Source: Sciurus carolinensis (lineage: Eukaryota; Chordata; Mammalia; Rodentia; Sciuridae). Taken from it: a stretch of 64,000 bases of DNA. Shown here one piece after another: positions 34,096-45,625 of the stretch. The position numbers and the translations under genes were made by a program. The DNA is taken from the NCBI RefSeq assembly GCF_902686445.1, contig NC_062225.1, positions 90,756,581 to 90,820,580 on the forward strand, in the 5' to 3' direction. How positions within the stretch are numbered: the stretch's first letter is position 1; each line of letters starts with the position of its first letter. The notes beneath the pieces were generated by a model. The model worked only from the letters and a program-made list of their open reading frames with translations, was not told the DNA's origin and searched no databases.

Positions 34096-37000
34096 GAAGC
34101 ACCGAGGTGAGAGAAGTGGACTGGAGCCACCGAGGAAGATCAGCCTTACAGAGGCTGGAACCCAGCGCTCCCACCCCACACAGCTCGTTTCTGTGGTCAT
34201 TTGTTTTTTCCATTTCATCTTTTTCATCCTTGGCTTCGTGTCTCTTACCTCAAATTTTCAGGTAGTTTGTGTGGGTAGAGATGGTGGCAAGAGATTTTAA
34301 AGGCAAGTTACTTTTCAAGTCTGTTAACCTTAAAACACCCCCAACATAATTCCTGCGTGCAAGAAGAACAGAAGGAGCGGAGCGGTGGTGTGTTCGCCTT
34401 CCTGGTTCAGAGATTCTGTGATGTCACCGAAGAAGTCGCTCTCTGCTTGATTTTCTAGAACTGACAACTTCTTGAGCTGGTGTTCCACGTGGGGGCAGGT
34501 CTGTGGTGAGGTGCCCCAACTGTAACCTGAGCTGGCTGGCTCGAAGAGTAGACAAGGGAACTTCTGCTCTTGTAACTGATTCAAAGCAGAAGAGCTGCTA
34601 AGAGATGACAAGAGAGACCTCCCTTAAATTCAGGTCATAGGATCAGAAAATTGAAACATCCTGCCCACCATAAGGCCATGGTTCATAAATGGGTCGGATT
34701 TTATATCTGTAGGGCCTGAGCTCGCCTATCCTTCAAACGAGCTTGTTCCCTTCCTTCTGAGTAAGACCCAGTAACCCTTTGAGGATAAGTCTGCGGCGAA
34801 ATGCAAGGGAGCCTTGACCCCTTACGATCTGTGCAGCCACAGGCAGAGCACCTGCTCGGGGGCTGAAGGCAGGAACTGCAGGGGGCTCGTTTCAAGTGTC
34901 GCAGTGCCGGGCGTCCTGCACTAACAACGGGGTAAAGGGAAAGTGGAGGTGGGCAGCCTCTCGCCCAGAAGAGAAGATGTCCTCAGGACCCCATGTGACT
35001 AAGGTCGGTGCTTTTGAGTCAGGCTCCCAGCGTGGTGCCAGGTGCACTCTACAGCTTCTGGGGACAGCGTAGGACTTGATGGACAGACAGAGGCAGGACA
35101 CCCCAGGAGAGCAGGTGATCATACGCCCCACGGCCACGAATCAGAGGGCACTTCTGTGAAAACCTCCCCAGTGGTGTTGGGTGAATTTCTAAATTTTATA
35201 TAAGTAAGGAGACCTTTAAAACTATGTAATTATTTGCTATCTTTTCCTTATTCTAAAAAAGTATGATTTTATTATTGAAAATATTGCAAAGAGTAGCTTG
35301 AATAAAAAACTTAAAGTTCTAAAACATATCACTCAGAATCAGTATGGTTCTTATGTAATGAATAAATTATCCTTAAATATGTCGAAGGGAAAAATATGTC
35401 AAAGACACACTTTATAAAATTTGTTCAAGACAATGTTTCACTTTTAATTGCTGTATAACATTAAAGTGTGTATAAGAATAAATTATTAGCTAATTATTTC
35501 TACTGAGCAGTTAACTTATTTCAAAATCATGACTTTGAATGAAATACAGTGATGAATTTCCCATTCACAAGTTTTTTTGTACCTGTCAGTTTAATTTTTA
35601 AGGTATGCGTTCAGAAAAGAGAGCCATGAGGGAGAGCAAGCCTGCGTTTCAAAGGGTTCTTGGTGTATCTTTGAAGTGTCTTCAGGGCACTGCAGAATCT
35701 CCTGAGGAGTGTTAGGACTGTTGCTCTGCACCCGTGCCAAGCCCAGGTGTGGCCATTGCCGGGGATCTTCGGTATGTGTCTTGAGTTCTAAGGTATTTCT
35801 CTGCACTCTAGGTGAGTGCCTGTCAGGTGTAGTTTGCTGTTATTTTCCCAGATTTCAGTTGGCATTTCCTTCCTTTCCACCTGGTTCTTTATGGACAGCT
35901 TTTAATTTCAACGATAATCGCTCTGTGAACTATCCTTTTATAGATGGTGTATTTGGTGTTAAGTCCAAGAACACTGCCTAATTCTGAACTGGGCAAATTC
36001 TAAAGATTTTCTAATATTTTATAATGGTGGATCATGACAGGGCTTATTTGGGTTAATTTTTGATCTTAAGCATGTGATTTGTGAACAGCAACATTATTCA
36101 GTGACTTAATTTAGCCAATAGCTTTTTAGTCACACTGTGGTGATTTTGCAGATGTAGCTTGTTTTCATTTTTTTCTCATGCTTTGATCATTTTGGTGTCC
36201 TTTATGTGATGGCTTTTATTTGTTTCTTTATTAAATTGCCAAGTGCTCACCAACTGTTTTGAAATTTTGTTTATATTTTACTTTCATTGCATCACAATGA
36301 ATATGACATCTCATTTCTGCAATGTATACTACTGAAACTAATTTAGTTCAATTAGAAAAACATTCCATACGTATCTGGAATAAAAGTACTAGGCAAAAGT
36401 TGTACACCAATGATCATAGTATGCGTGTATTAAATCAGCCTCATGGATAAAATTACTTACCTACTCGCATTGACAGGAGGCCTCAGCCAGCATGTGCATG
36501 CTGGGAATGGAGGACAGAGGTTCCTGGTTTGTCAATCAAATGGCAGCTGGACAAGATAACTCATACCGTGAAGAAAGCTACCAGGAGAAAACCACAGTGG
36601 AACTCCTGCTTTGACACGTCAGTTGAATGCCCACCACATCTGCTAAGATCAGGACCATCACGCCCACACAAATACCTGCCAGATCTGGGGTGCACCCCAA
36701 CGGGCAGCACACTGGTCTTCACTACTCATGCCCACCCACCCACCACGCACAGCATCGCTTATCAAGAGTCATATGTATTTGCTTCTAATCATAATCACAC
36801 AGTTGAGTTACATATCATGCACGTTTATAATTTGTAATTATGAAAAGAAGGCTCTTTCATAACTAAGCATTTAATGTTAGACTAAACACAATCGGGAAAA
36901 AAAGTATGGAATTAAGTAGTGACTTGATAACTGCCAAGCCTGAGAAAAATCATAGCATCCTTGAAAAAGATACACTTGCCTTGTTCCAAAGGGTTTCTAA

Positions 37001-37239
37001 AATCTTGGTTTTTTAATAGAAAATCAAAGGAAAAACTGTAAAAGCGAGTTTTGTGATTATATTTTCATGACAAAAATTACAGATATTGTTTTGTTTCAAT
37101 TCTTACATGTCCAGTTTTAAATTTTATCTTAGTAATGATAGCAAATTGACTTTTTATATAAAATATCTTGTATTTCAAGAATTCTGATATCATCAGTCTT
37201 TTTAGTTACAATAGCAATACCTTCCTGAATTAGCATTTG
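34096..37239. other. Unique non-coding sequence, AT-rich in parts
   Basis: No gene or repeat family recognised in 3.1 kb. AT-rich parts lie at 35.16-35.6, 36.0-36.47 and 36.78-37.2 kb. Two frames near 34.3-34.9 kb (minus, 64-93 codons) are S/E/Q- and C-rich and match nothing I know. Confidence 0.45.
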
Positions 37240-37918
37240 TGTTACAGATACTCTGTGTGTGTATGAATGTGTGAGTATGAGTGTGCGTGAGTGTGTGAGA
37301 ATGTCTGGGTGTGCTGGTGTGTGTAGATATGTGTGTGTGGAGTTGCAAGTGTGTGAGTGTGTCTGAGTGTATGTGAATGTGTGTGTGAGTGTTCATGAGT
37401 ACGCCTGAGTGGCTGAGTTTGTGAGAATGTGTAAGTGTGCATGGGTGTGTGAGTTTGAATGTGGGTGAATGAGTGTATAAGAGTTTGTGTGTGAATGTGT
37501 ATGAGTGTGCGAGATTATTAGTGTGCATGAGTGCATCTGATTGTGTAAGTATGCATGAGTGAATGTGTGCAGGGTGTGAGCCTGTGTGGGTGTGTGTGTC
37601 TGAGTATATGAGTGGGTGTGATAGTGCACAAGTATGAATGTGTGTGAGTTTGTGTGCGTGTGAATGTGTGAGATTGTGTGTGAGAAGTGTGAGTGTGTGG
37701 GGGTGAGGTGTATGCAAGTGTGTGTATGAGTGTGGATGAGTGTGTGTGAGAGTGTGTATGTGAGTGTGCGTGAGAGGTGTGTTTATGTGAGTGTGTGTGT
37801 GTGAATGTGGATGAATGTGTGTGTGTGTGAGTGTGGATGAGTGTGTAAGTGTGAGAGAGTGTGGGTGAGTACGTGTGTGTGTTTGTGTGTGAGTGTGTGT
37901 GAGTGTGTGTGTTTGTAG
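37240..37918. repeat. Degenerate (TG)n / GTGTGAGT repeat, about 0.7 kb
   Basis: Almost all words are GTGTGAGTG, GTGTATGAG and GTGAATGTG variants with scattered interruptions. The base composition of plus is nearly devoid of C. Its antisense gives a 245-codon H/T/S-rich frame (37,202-37,939), which is an artefact of the repeat. Alternating purine-pyrimidine runs could adopt Z-DNA. Confidence 0.95.
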
Positions 37919-39719
37919 TGAGCCTGCCCAGCGTGACACGGGCGCGAGCCCTCTCTAGATTCTGGTGTCCTTGCTTCCTCTGCTTCCTGATCTTGCTTGG
38001 CACACACTGGGCCTCCTTGCTAGTTCCGAAGGAGAGAAACCTGGACCCCTGAGATTCCAGCGTTCGTCTGACTCCTTGTTAAAGCAGATGCTTCCTTCTT
38101 AAAGTAGGATGAGATGGAGGAGGAGAATAAAGTCTATCTACATAATAATGCCAGAATTTCCTCTTAATGCGACCCGAAAGGTTAGAAGCCTTCCCTTCCA
38201 GAATAGCTCCGTTCTGTGACTTGCAGAGATGCAGCAAGGAGACAAGAGGGCGAACACTAGACTTGGAGGGGTTGGACCAGTCAGACAGAGGGAGAGAGGC
38301 AGAAGGAAAGGAGAAACGGCCTCGGTCTGGAGACGCCTGAGCTGGCTCTCCTGCTGGGCAGGTTTATGCTCCAGCCTGCCAGCGTGGTGCGAAAGGAGGA
38401 GCGGTCCCCGTTGGTGCTGGGCTCCTCAGGACGTGGGGTGGGGCAGGACCCTTTGGGCACCCACTTCCAACCAGCTCTGTGCTGGGTGCCGAGGGGCACA
38501 GTAGGCAGCCCCGCCCCAGGAGATCCCCCACCTCCCACGTGAATGCCTCCTCTCAGGGCTGGAGTATTCGCAGGAAGGAGGGTCCTGGGCCACACGCCAC
38601 GGCCACCTTGTCCTCAAGACCGGGCAGCAGAACTCAGGGCTGTGACGACGTGTCCGTCTCTTTCTGGCCTGCACCACTTGCTGGTGCCGCAGGGTGTGCA
38701 GCTGTGATCTGTGCCCTCAGAAGAAGTAAGTGCATACTTAGGAGGGGAGGGAGGAGGCCAGAAGGAGGAAGGTCGGTGCGGGCTGCTTTCCATCCATGTC
38801 TTCTCTCTGCGAGTGGCTCTTGGCCTGGGCTAGTCCCTGAGTCCTGCACCAGTGGGCCCTTCCTACCTTCCCTTACTTTGTAGCCTTATTTAACTGAAGA
38901 CGGATATTGTGGTTCCAGAAGTGGAAATAATTCTGTATTTCCCTGAAGATGGAGGCCTCAGAGACTGTAAAATCACTAGGCATGAATGAAGCAAAAGTCA
39001 CTTTAGAACACTACTTTGGTCCGCACCAGACTGAGCAGGGGAAGCAGGATGCCTTCAGCCCAGCAGGTGAGAAGTTCTCGATTCCTGCCCCTTCCGACGG
39101 GACTTAATGCAGATTTTGGCAGATGGAGGGCAAGGTGCTATTTCCGCTTCCTGAGGATTGGGATTAGAGAACAAGCAGCTGCCAACAGGCCTCATCAGGT
39201 AGAGAAGGAATTCCACAGAGGGAGTCCTGTCACCTCAGAGGGCCCTGGAAAGTGATAGGCCCTCTCTTTGGAGACCTAACTGTCTTTAATCCTGGTCTTT
39301 ACCTGGAGCCTTCGAAGGCTGGCTGCCTTCTTGGGCCACACCTTTAGCAGATCTTTAAAGTCACGTGGCTTGAATCCTTTCCGCCTTTATTTAACCACTG
39401 CAATTCTGCCTCACGGTCAAGTTGCTACTTTATAAACTGGGTACATTAGCCATCTTTTAATGGCAAGCCGAGGGGTCTCGCTTAATTTAGGAGACAGTCC
39501 TGAGCAGAGCTTTGCAAACCTGCTCCCCAAAGAAATAAACTGGAAAACTTAGAAAAATGAAAGCAAAAACAAAAATTAAAACAAAACAAACCTACAGGTC
39601 CCTAGCTTCTCCTCCGACCAACTGAAGGGCAAAGCGAGGCGTGGGGTCTGCTCTGGGTACTTAACACTTTAACAAAGCTCCTGCAGTGATCACCACCCTG
39701 CCGGAGTAGGGAAACATAG
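37919..39719. other. Unique non-coding sequence
   Basis: GC-rich at 38.2-38.9 kb with overlapping frames of 70-134 codons and no recognised domain. From 39.3 to 39.5 kb the sequence is AT-richer and repeat-free. An A-rich patch lies at 39,555-39,592. Confidence 0.45.
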
Positions 39720-39836
39720 GCCATTCATTTTGCTCCTTGGAGTGAGGTCCACAGGTGAACAACACGGACATCTTCTAGAAGCTTGTTAGAACTGCACAAA
39801 CTCAGGATGTGCACCTGACCAGTGAGCCAGAATATG
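39720..39836 (+). repeat. MER5-like (hAT-Charlie) DNA-transposon fossil
   Basis: It resembles the MER5A left half, with a GAAGCTTGTTAGAACTGCAC block and then 'AACTCAGGATGTGCACC' and AGTGAGCCAGAATA. It stops at the SINE insertion, and a short remnant may continue near 40,063-40,095. MER5 is non-autonomous and long inactive. Confidence 0.5.
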
Positions 39837-40062
39837 GTTTTTTGTTTGGTTGGTTGGTTTTTTGTACCAGGGATTGAACCCAGGGTCTCTTAACCCCTGA
39901 GTCACATCCCAGCCCATTTGTTATTTTATTTAAAGAGAGGGTCTCACTGATTTGCTTAGGGCCTTGTTAAGTTGCTGAGGCCGACTTTGAACTCGTGATC
40001 CTCCTATCTCAGACTCCTGAGCCACTAGGACTACAGGCGTGTGGTCACTGTACCCAGTCAGA
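39837..40062 (-). mobile_element. B1-dID dimeric SINE, minus strand
   Basis: Read on plus: a T/G-rich tail, the reversed ID half (AGGGATTGAACCCAGGGTCT, 'CTGAGTCACATCCCAGCCC'), a T/A linker with TTATTTTATTTAAAGAG, then a reversed B1-like half (CTTTGAACTCGTGATCCTCC, 'GGACTACAGGCGTGTGG'). Both halves are present and well preserved. Confidence 0.9.
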
Positions 40063-42113
40063 AAACACCTTTGGACAACATTCTCAGGAGCTAAGAAGAG
40101 AGTGTGTTAGACAACTTGCTTAGCACGTTGCCAGGACTGCAAATCCATCAATAAGTAAATATAACAATATCAAGTTATGTGATGTGAACCTGCATTGGTG
40201 TTCTAGACAGAAGGGATAAATTATTACAAAACACCACGTACAGGGAGCTTAGCGTCCGAGCAGAATCTCTGAGTCCCTATCAATAGGCTGCAATGGTTAT
40301 AAAATATCGGCTGAAAAGGTGGATGGGTGTGAAAGGCAGGGCCTGTGGGGGAACAGCAGGGAGGCAGGAGTGGCACTAGCAGCCAGGTCCCTACCCACAG
40401 CGAGGACTGGCAGCAAGGCCCGGCCAAGGCCGTGGCTCACTTACCCCAAGGGCCGGGCACATTCCACCCCAGTGTCCAAGTTTGCACAGGTCGACTGCAA
40501 GAAATGCTGCCACTCCCAAAACCATCACCAGGAGAAAAGGAAACCTGCTCAGTCCACCTGCTGCTTTCTTCACGTTTTGCATTTGCTGCCAAATTCCTGG
40601 CCAGTGGCTTCTGGCTCCTCTAAGAACATGTGATTCCGAGCCCAGCGAGCCGTGGTCCTCCCGGTCCTGCGTGGGCTCAGGGCGTCCCTCTGCTTGTGTC
40701 CACCTGTGGTGCAGGCTTGCTCTGTCCTCTCTAGCCCCTGGTCCACCCTTCCCGCTCCTGTCTTTGCAGATGTCCTGCGGACGCTTCCCACGAGGAGCAG
40801 GGGGACCCAGGGCCTTCTCTCACCCCGTCCACGCGCACCCCCTCCCTGCTTGCGTTACACTCAGCACTTGTGAGATGACTGCTGACTCTCTCCTCTTCTG
40901 TCTTGAAACTAAGATTAACAGTCATGGATGCAGTCTCCCCTGCCTCCCAGAGGGCTGCTCCCAGGCCTGGCCTGGCTCCAGGAGGGACGCTCATGCCTAG
41001 AGTCACGTGCCATGTGTGGCATGGTTACAACTCAGCCTCAGCGCTGATGAAATTCAGTGCTAATCAGCTCTTGGTAGACAGGAAGCAAGAGCACCATAGT
41101 GGTTCGGGTGTGGTAGGAGGGGACCCCTGGGGAAGGAGAAACCCCGAGATGTGTGTGTGATCTGGCACGAGGCTCAAGGGTGTCTTGCCCACCAGGATGT
41201 CACACAGTCTGCACGTTGATTGCAAAGAACGAGTTACTCTCGGCATCCTACCACAGGTGGAGAGTCCAGTACCATAGCCAATCAAAGCTCACAAATAACC
41301 TTCCCAACATTACATTGTGGGGTTCACATTTGTTATTTTTAGTTTTAAATGTGCCTTCCACACGTCAGTTAAAGAGCATGGCCTCCCCAGCCTCAGGCCA
41401 CTTCCTAGTGGTTGCCCCATCCTGGGACTGTGCTTTGCTGTGAAGCACATCAAGAGGCCCAGCAACTGGCCTGCGGGGTCTCCAAGACCCTATTGTGAAC
41501 CATCACTCAGTAGTCGTTAGAATTCTTTGTCTAACTTTTGAGTGCAAATATCCTTTGACGAGAACCCAAAGAGGAGCTTTCTGCCCTTGCCAAGTGAGAA
41601 CTGCCTAAGAAACAAAAATTAAAGTCCTCTGGCTTTTGAAATTGGTAGTCTACTGCAGGGCGCCCTGAGACAGGACAACAGCGGTTAGCACACAACACCC
41701 ATGCTGACCAGGAAAGTCACTTCCCAAATCACTCTTCAGAAGTTGAAAATCATGGATCATTATGTTTCCCCTTACAGTTTTAGAATATCACGTGAGGGGG
41801 AAAAAATCAATTCACAAATCCACAGACACAATCTGGGTTCTCTCACATTCTCTGCAAAAGGAGAGAAATGAAAGAAATGGAGGAAGGAATAAATGATCAG
41901 ACAGCGCTGTTCTGAGCAAGCACCGGGATGTGGGTGTGTGGTAGTTAGCGGGCCCAGAGAGAAGCGGGAACTCCCCAGGCAGTTCCTGCCTGGGCAGGAA
42001 GGGCCCCCCATACCCCATCGGCAGAGGGCTGCGTCGGGACACCCTGAGCCCTCCCTGTTACCCTCTTGTATCCGCACATGTGTACACACAGGCATGCATG
42101 CATATGCTGTGTA

Positions 42114-42116
<3 letters not shown>
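40063..42116. other. Unique non-coding sequence
   Basis: No repeat recognised apart from the possible MER5 remnant at the start. Frames are at most 172 codons (plus, 40,482-41,000), overlapped by antisense frames and without a known domain. Confidence 0.45.

Positions 42117-42159
<43 letters not shown>
42117..42159. repeat. (CA)n microsatellite
   Basis: About 21 uninterrupted AC units. It is preceded by TGTGTACAAAC and by imperfect TGCATGCATATG words. An uninterrupted array of this length is expected to be polymorphic. Confidence 0.98.
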
Positions 42160-42160
<1 letters not shown>

Positions 42161-42544
42161 GTGCATTATACTTCCAACAGAAAGACCAGAGTCATATATG
42201 CGTTATTTATAGGTGGAAATTTCCAAGTGAAGAGTAAATTTTTTGCCTTACAACTTGTTTGACAGTCTAACTGATTGGATTTGTCTCAAGTACACAATGT
42301 GACCTCTATGAGTCTGGTATTTGGCGGGGGCATTAGTCCTACTCCGTTGCCTGGAGGATGCGTTCTGTGTGGCTACCTTTTGTGGAATATAATTCCCCCG
42401 TGAGCACACCGGCTGACCCGCGTTTTATGATTCCGTGTCAGGATGGCGTTCCACGTGTGTATTTGTTAAGCTCTCTAAATCATGGTGATTGCTTTCACCC
42501 CAAAGTACTTTAACTGCCTTCCTGTTACAGTGTGATCATTCACT
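42160..42544. other. Unique non-coding sequence
   Basis: No gene or repeat recognised. Confidence 0.4.
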
Positions 42545-42645
42545 GATCTTTCCAACAAATATTTGTCCGACAACTACCAGGGCAGAGTGGAATGCTCTCA
42601 TTCACACATCCAGCTCAAGGCACATAATCTCTGTCTGCAAGAAAT
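42545..42645 (+). repeat. L2/MIR-like fossil
   Basis: A 'CCAACAAATATTTGTCCGAC' start, followed by 'ACTACCAGGGCAGAG' and CTGTCTGCAAGAAATTGG-like text, recalls the 3' part of old L2-type elements. Weak. Confidence 0.35.
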
Positions 42646-44039
42646 TGGGCAGCCTGCAGAAGAGAGTCCCCACCAGCCGGCATGTTTGCCAGGGGAGAGG
42701 GGACACTATCCTGGGACCTATCACTAAGGACAAAGGCGCAGGAGGCTTTTGCAGGGAGGCCTGGGTCCAGGTAGGTGGGCCCGGTCAGAGCAGAGAGCAG
42801 CGAGGTGCGGTCAGGGCTTCCTCCTTGCTCCCTTCCCACTAGTGCGGAGAGCGACCCATGCTAGTCACTAGACCACGCACATCCGTGTCTCCCTGCAGTA
42901 TCGGAATGTGTTCAATAACGACAGATTCACAAGCTGTATCACTTCCATTGGTGGCAACTCCTGGAGTACCCGTGGGTCACTTGGTAGCCATGAGTCTTAG
43001 TCACTGATATCTATAGCACTCGAATCACACAACAGACTTTATACACGGTGTACATATGGGTCACGGGAAGGTTAAGAAAGTGTTAAGGTGACCACCGGGG
43101 CGCAGGAGGATGAATGAGAACAGAGGCAGAGAGCAGACAGATACAGAGGCAAGAGTTCCTGTAGGCAGTCAGATAAATCACCAACCAGCTGAAGAACTGT
43201 TCAGGGCCCAGAGCTGCCACAGACATTTATTCTAGCCAGGGTGTAGCTGGAGGGCAGTCACTGTGGAAGTGAGCCCTGTCGGGCAGGGAAATCAAGTTGA
43301 GTTGATCCTGGGGACAGAGTCGGAGGGCATGCTTGGCACTTTCACACTCACGACAGCCTCCTCCTTTTAAGGGGTTCAGGTGAGAAGTTACCTCCAGTGA
43401 GATTGATAGGCTGACAGGCCTGGGGGTTTTTTTGACACGGGGTTTATACACCCACGCATCCATGTGCTTCTGATTTAATTTGATAAGTTCACAGGGGTCG
43501 TTTTTATTCGCTCAGTTAATCTATTCATCAGCTCATGCCTTCTGGCAGTGCTGGGCAGATGGTGGCTATCTTTGTGCAGTGTGGAGTCGTGCTACCTGGG
43601 CACTCGTATTAAGATGGACTAAAGTAACTCAGGGCTAGGCACAGCCTGGAAACCAGTGCTTTATCCATCCTGTGTCACTCAGAGCAAGCACAGCCTGCTC
43701 TCCACAGGATGTGACTGACTTCCTGAATCAGACTCTGACCTCTGCAAGCTCTGTGGCTTGGTGGCTAAGCACACACCACCAGTCAGAGAAGAGCTGTGGT
43801 CTGAATCCCTCCCCTCCTGCTTCAGAGACAGGCAACCTTGCGTCGGGTCTCCATTCTCTGTGTCTCAGGCTCCCTGTGTGGATTTGGGGTGCTGGAACTG
43901 CCCTCTGCCCATCATACTCCTACAATCAGCATCTGGCCAGTATTGAGCCAATAAAATTGCAGTGAAGAGACAAGATGACTTTAGACATCCTGCCTCGTCG
44001 AGTCTCCACTCTTTCTTCCTTTGTCCTGAAGACCTTTCG
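42646..44039. other. Unique non-coding sequence
   Basis: No gene recognised. A weak L2-like stretch (CTCAGTTAATCTATTCATCA, TGGCAGTGCTGGGCAGATG) lies near 43,510-43,565. Confidence 0.45.
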
Positions 44040-44115
44040 ACAGTTACTCAGTACCAGATATTGCTCTAGAACTTGGAGATACAGCAGTGACCCTGTGGTG
44101 TGGCCCTAGCCACAG
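44040..44115 (+). repeat. L2/MIR-like fossil
   Basis: The block 'CAGATATTGCTCTAGAAC' plus TTGGAGATACAGCAGTGACC is the familiar 'size change, then dated by a tail' pattern of old mammalian L2/MIR-class pieces. Only this core is visible. Confidence 0.4.
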
Positions 44116-45424
44116 GTGCTTGGAGTGTGACCAGAGGTGCTCCATGGTCAGCCTGAGCTCAGGAGAAGGACGTGCACATGAGAAGCAGCAAGTGCCCTGT
44201 CGGAGCAGAGGCGGGGGGTGGGCAGGTCGAGAGGCTGCGATGGCAGCCGCTGGCTCTGCAGGGTGAGGGGAGGCTGCCCAGCAGCAAGGTGCACAGACTG
44301 GACAGGAGCCTCCAGCAGTAAGACGTTCTCGGTCAACCCGGCCACCTGGAGATATGGGAACAGGCTGGAACTTGGGGCAGGGCAGTGTCAGAGCCAGAAG
44401 GAGGAGGCACAGGCTTCTCACGGACTGTGCAGGAGCTGGAGAGGTAAAGATGTGTTCTGCAGATAAAACGTGCAGGTGACCCTCAACTCATGCTGAATGT
44501 TCTAGCAACCCACGAGGACACACTTAGTTGAAAATACCAGATAATGGTCTTAGGCTGAAGTCACCTGGATACTTAGAATTAAACTTCCTTTCAGCGTGGA
44601 TGGAATTCAGACCATTGCTTTCTACTGGTCTCCTCCAAACTACAGAGGACGCAATAGAAAGCTGTTTGCCATCAATGCTGTCTGAAAATCAGACATTTGG
44701 AATTAAATAACTGTGATATCCACACCGCAAATAAGTGATAATTTAGAAAATTTGAAAAGTTTTATGAATATGTAGTATCCTATAAATATTTTAATTTCTA
44801 AGAAAATTGAAACCCCTTACCATTAGAAACATCTGCTTGCATGCAATTGAAAACTATGCCCAAGTCTCACAGGAGCTTCTTCTATAACACCGTGGTTTGC
44901 TTTCTCTGTGACCTCCTAAGGCATTTAACTTCTCCACTCCTTTGTTTGGTTGTCAAAACTTGAGTTTGGTGCATAAGAAATACATGTATGTTGACTACTC
45001 CTCGTTCATGACAATCCTTGACAAAACTAATGAGATGCCAACTTTTTGCTACGGAAAACTGGGGTGCAGAAAGTACTGATAATATCCTGAAGTCAAGCAG
45101 CTGCTCCTGTTCTGATTCCAATCTCTCTGTTTCCCAGGTGGCCCTGCCTGCTGTGCACCACTGAGCCACCTGTGACTCTCTACCTGCTTCACAAGAGAGT
45201 GTCTCACCTGCTGTGCCAGCACCTAGGGTTGTCATGACAAAGGATGCATGACAGTGGATGCTTATCCCCTGGTGGATCCCCAGGCCAGAAGGCTGAAAAA
45301 GGCCACTGGACTGTGAGGAGAGCATGCCACAGGCTGTGTCCTGGCTGCCCTGGGATTTCCAGCCACCTTGGGTGCTCCTCGGCATGAAGAGGCATCACCC
45401 CATCTCTGACATCACCTTTCCACA
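44116..45424. other. Unique non-coding sequence
   Basis: GC-rich to 44.45 kb, then AT-rich at 44.5-44.85 kb. Minus frames of 125 codons (44,044-44,421) and 167 codons (44,882-45,385) have no recognised domain. Part of the 44.1-44.5 kb segment could be an ancient L3/CR1-type fossil. Confidence 0.4.
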
Positions 45425-45625
45425 TGGTTCGTCTTATGTGGGTGTATCTCTGGTTCCAAATTCACCCTTTCAATAAGGACACAATAGTAAGTAATGGACG
45501 AAGGCTCACCCTGATGGCTTCATCTTGCTCTAATTAACTGCATCTGTAATGATCTGTTTCCAAATGAGGACATAGCACAAGACAGGGGTGTTAGGAGTTT
45601 TAGGGAACATGATTCATTATTTATA
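45425..45625 (-). mobile_element. Decayed MaLR/MLT1-like LTR piece
   Basis: It has a 'TTCAATAAGGACACAATAG' block, 'CTCACCCTGATGGCTTCATC', 'TAATTAACTGCATCTGTAAT' and TGTTTCCAAATGAGGACATA. This order recalls reversed MLT1-class LTRs. Assignment is by memory and boundaries are loose. Confidence 0.4.

Noticed and set aside
37202..37939. 245-codon His/Thr/Ser-rich minus frame
   Set aside because: It is the antisense reading of a degenerate TG repeat. Other frames over the same repeat are also long and repetitive.
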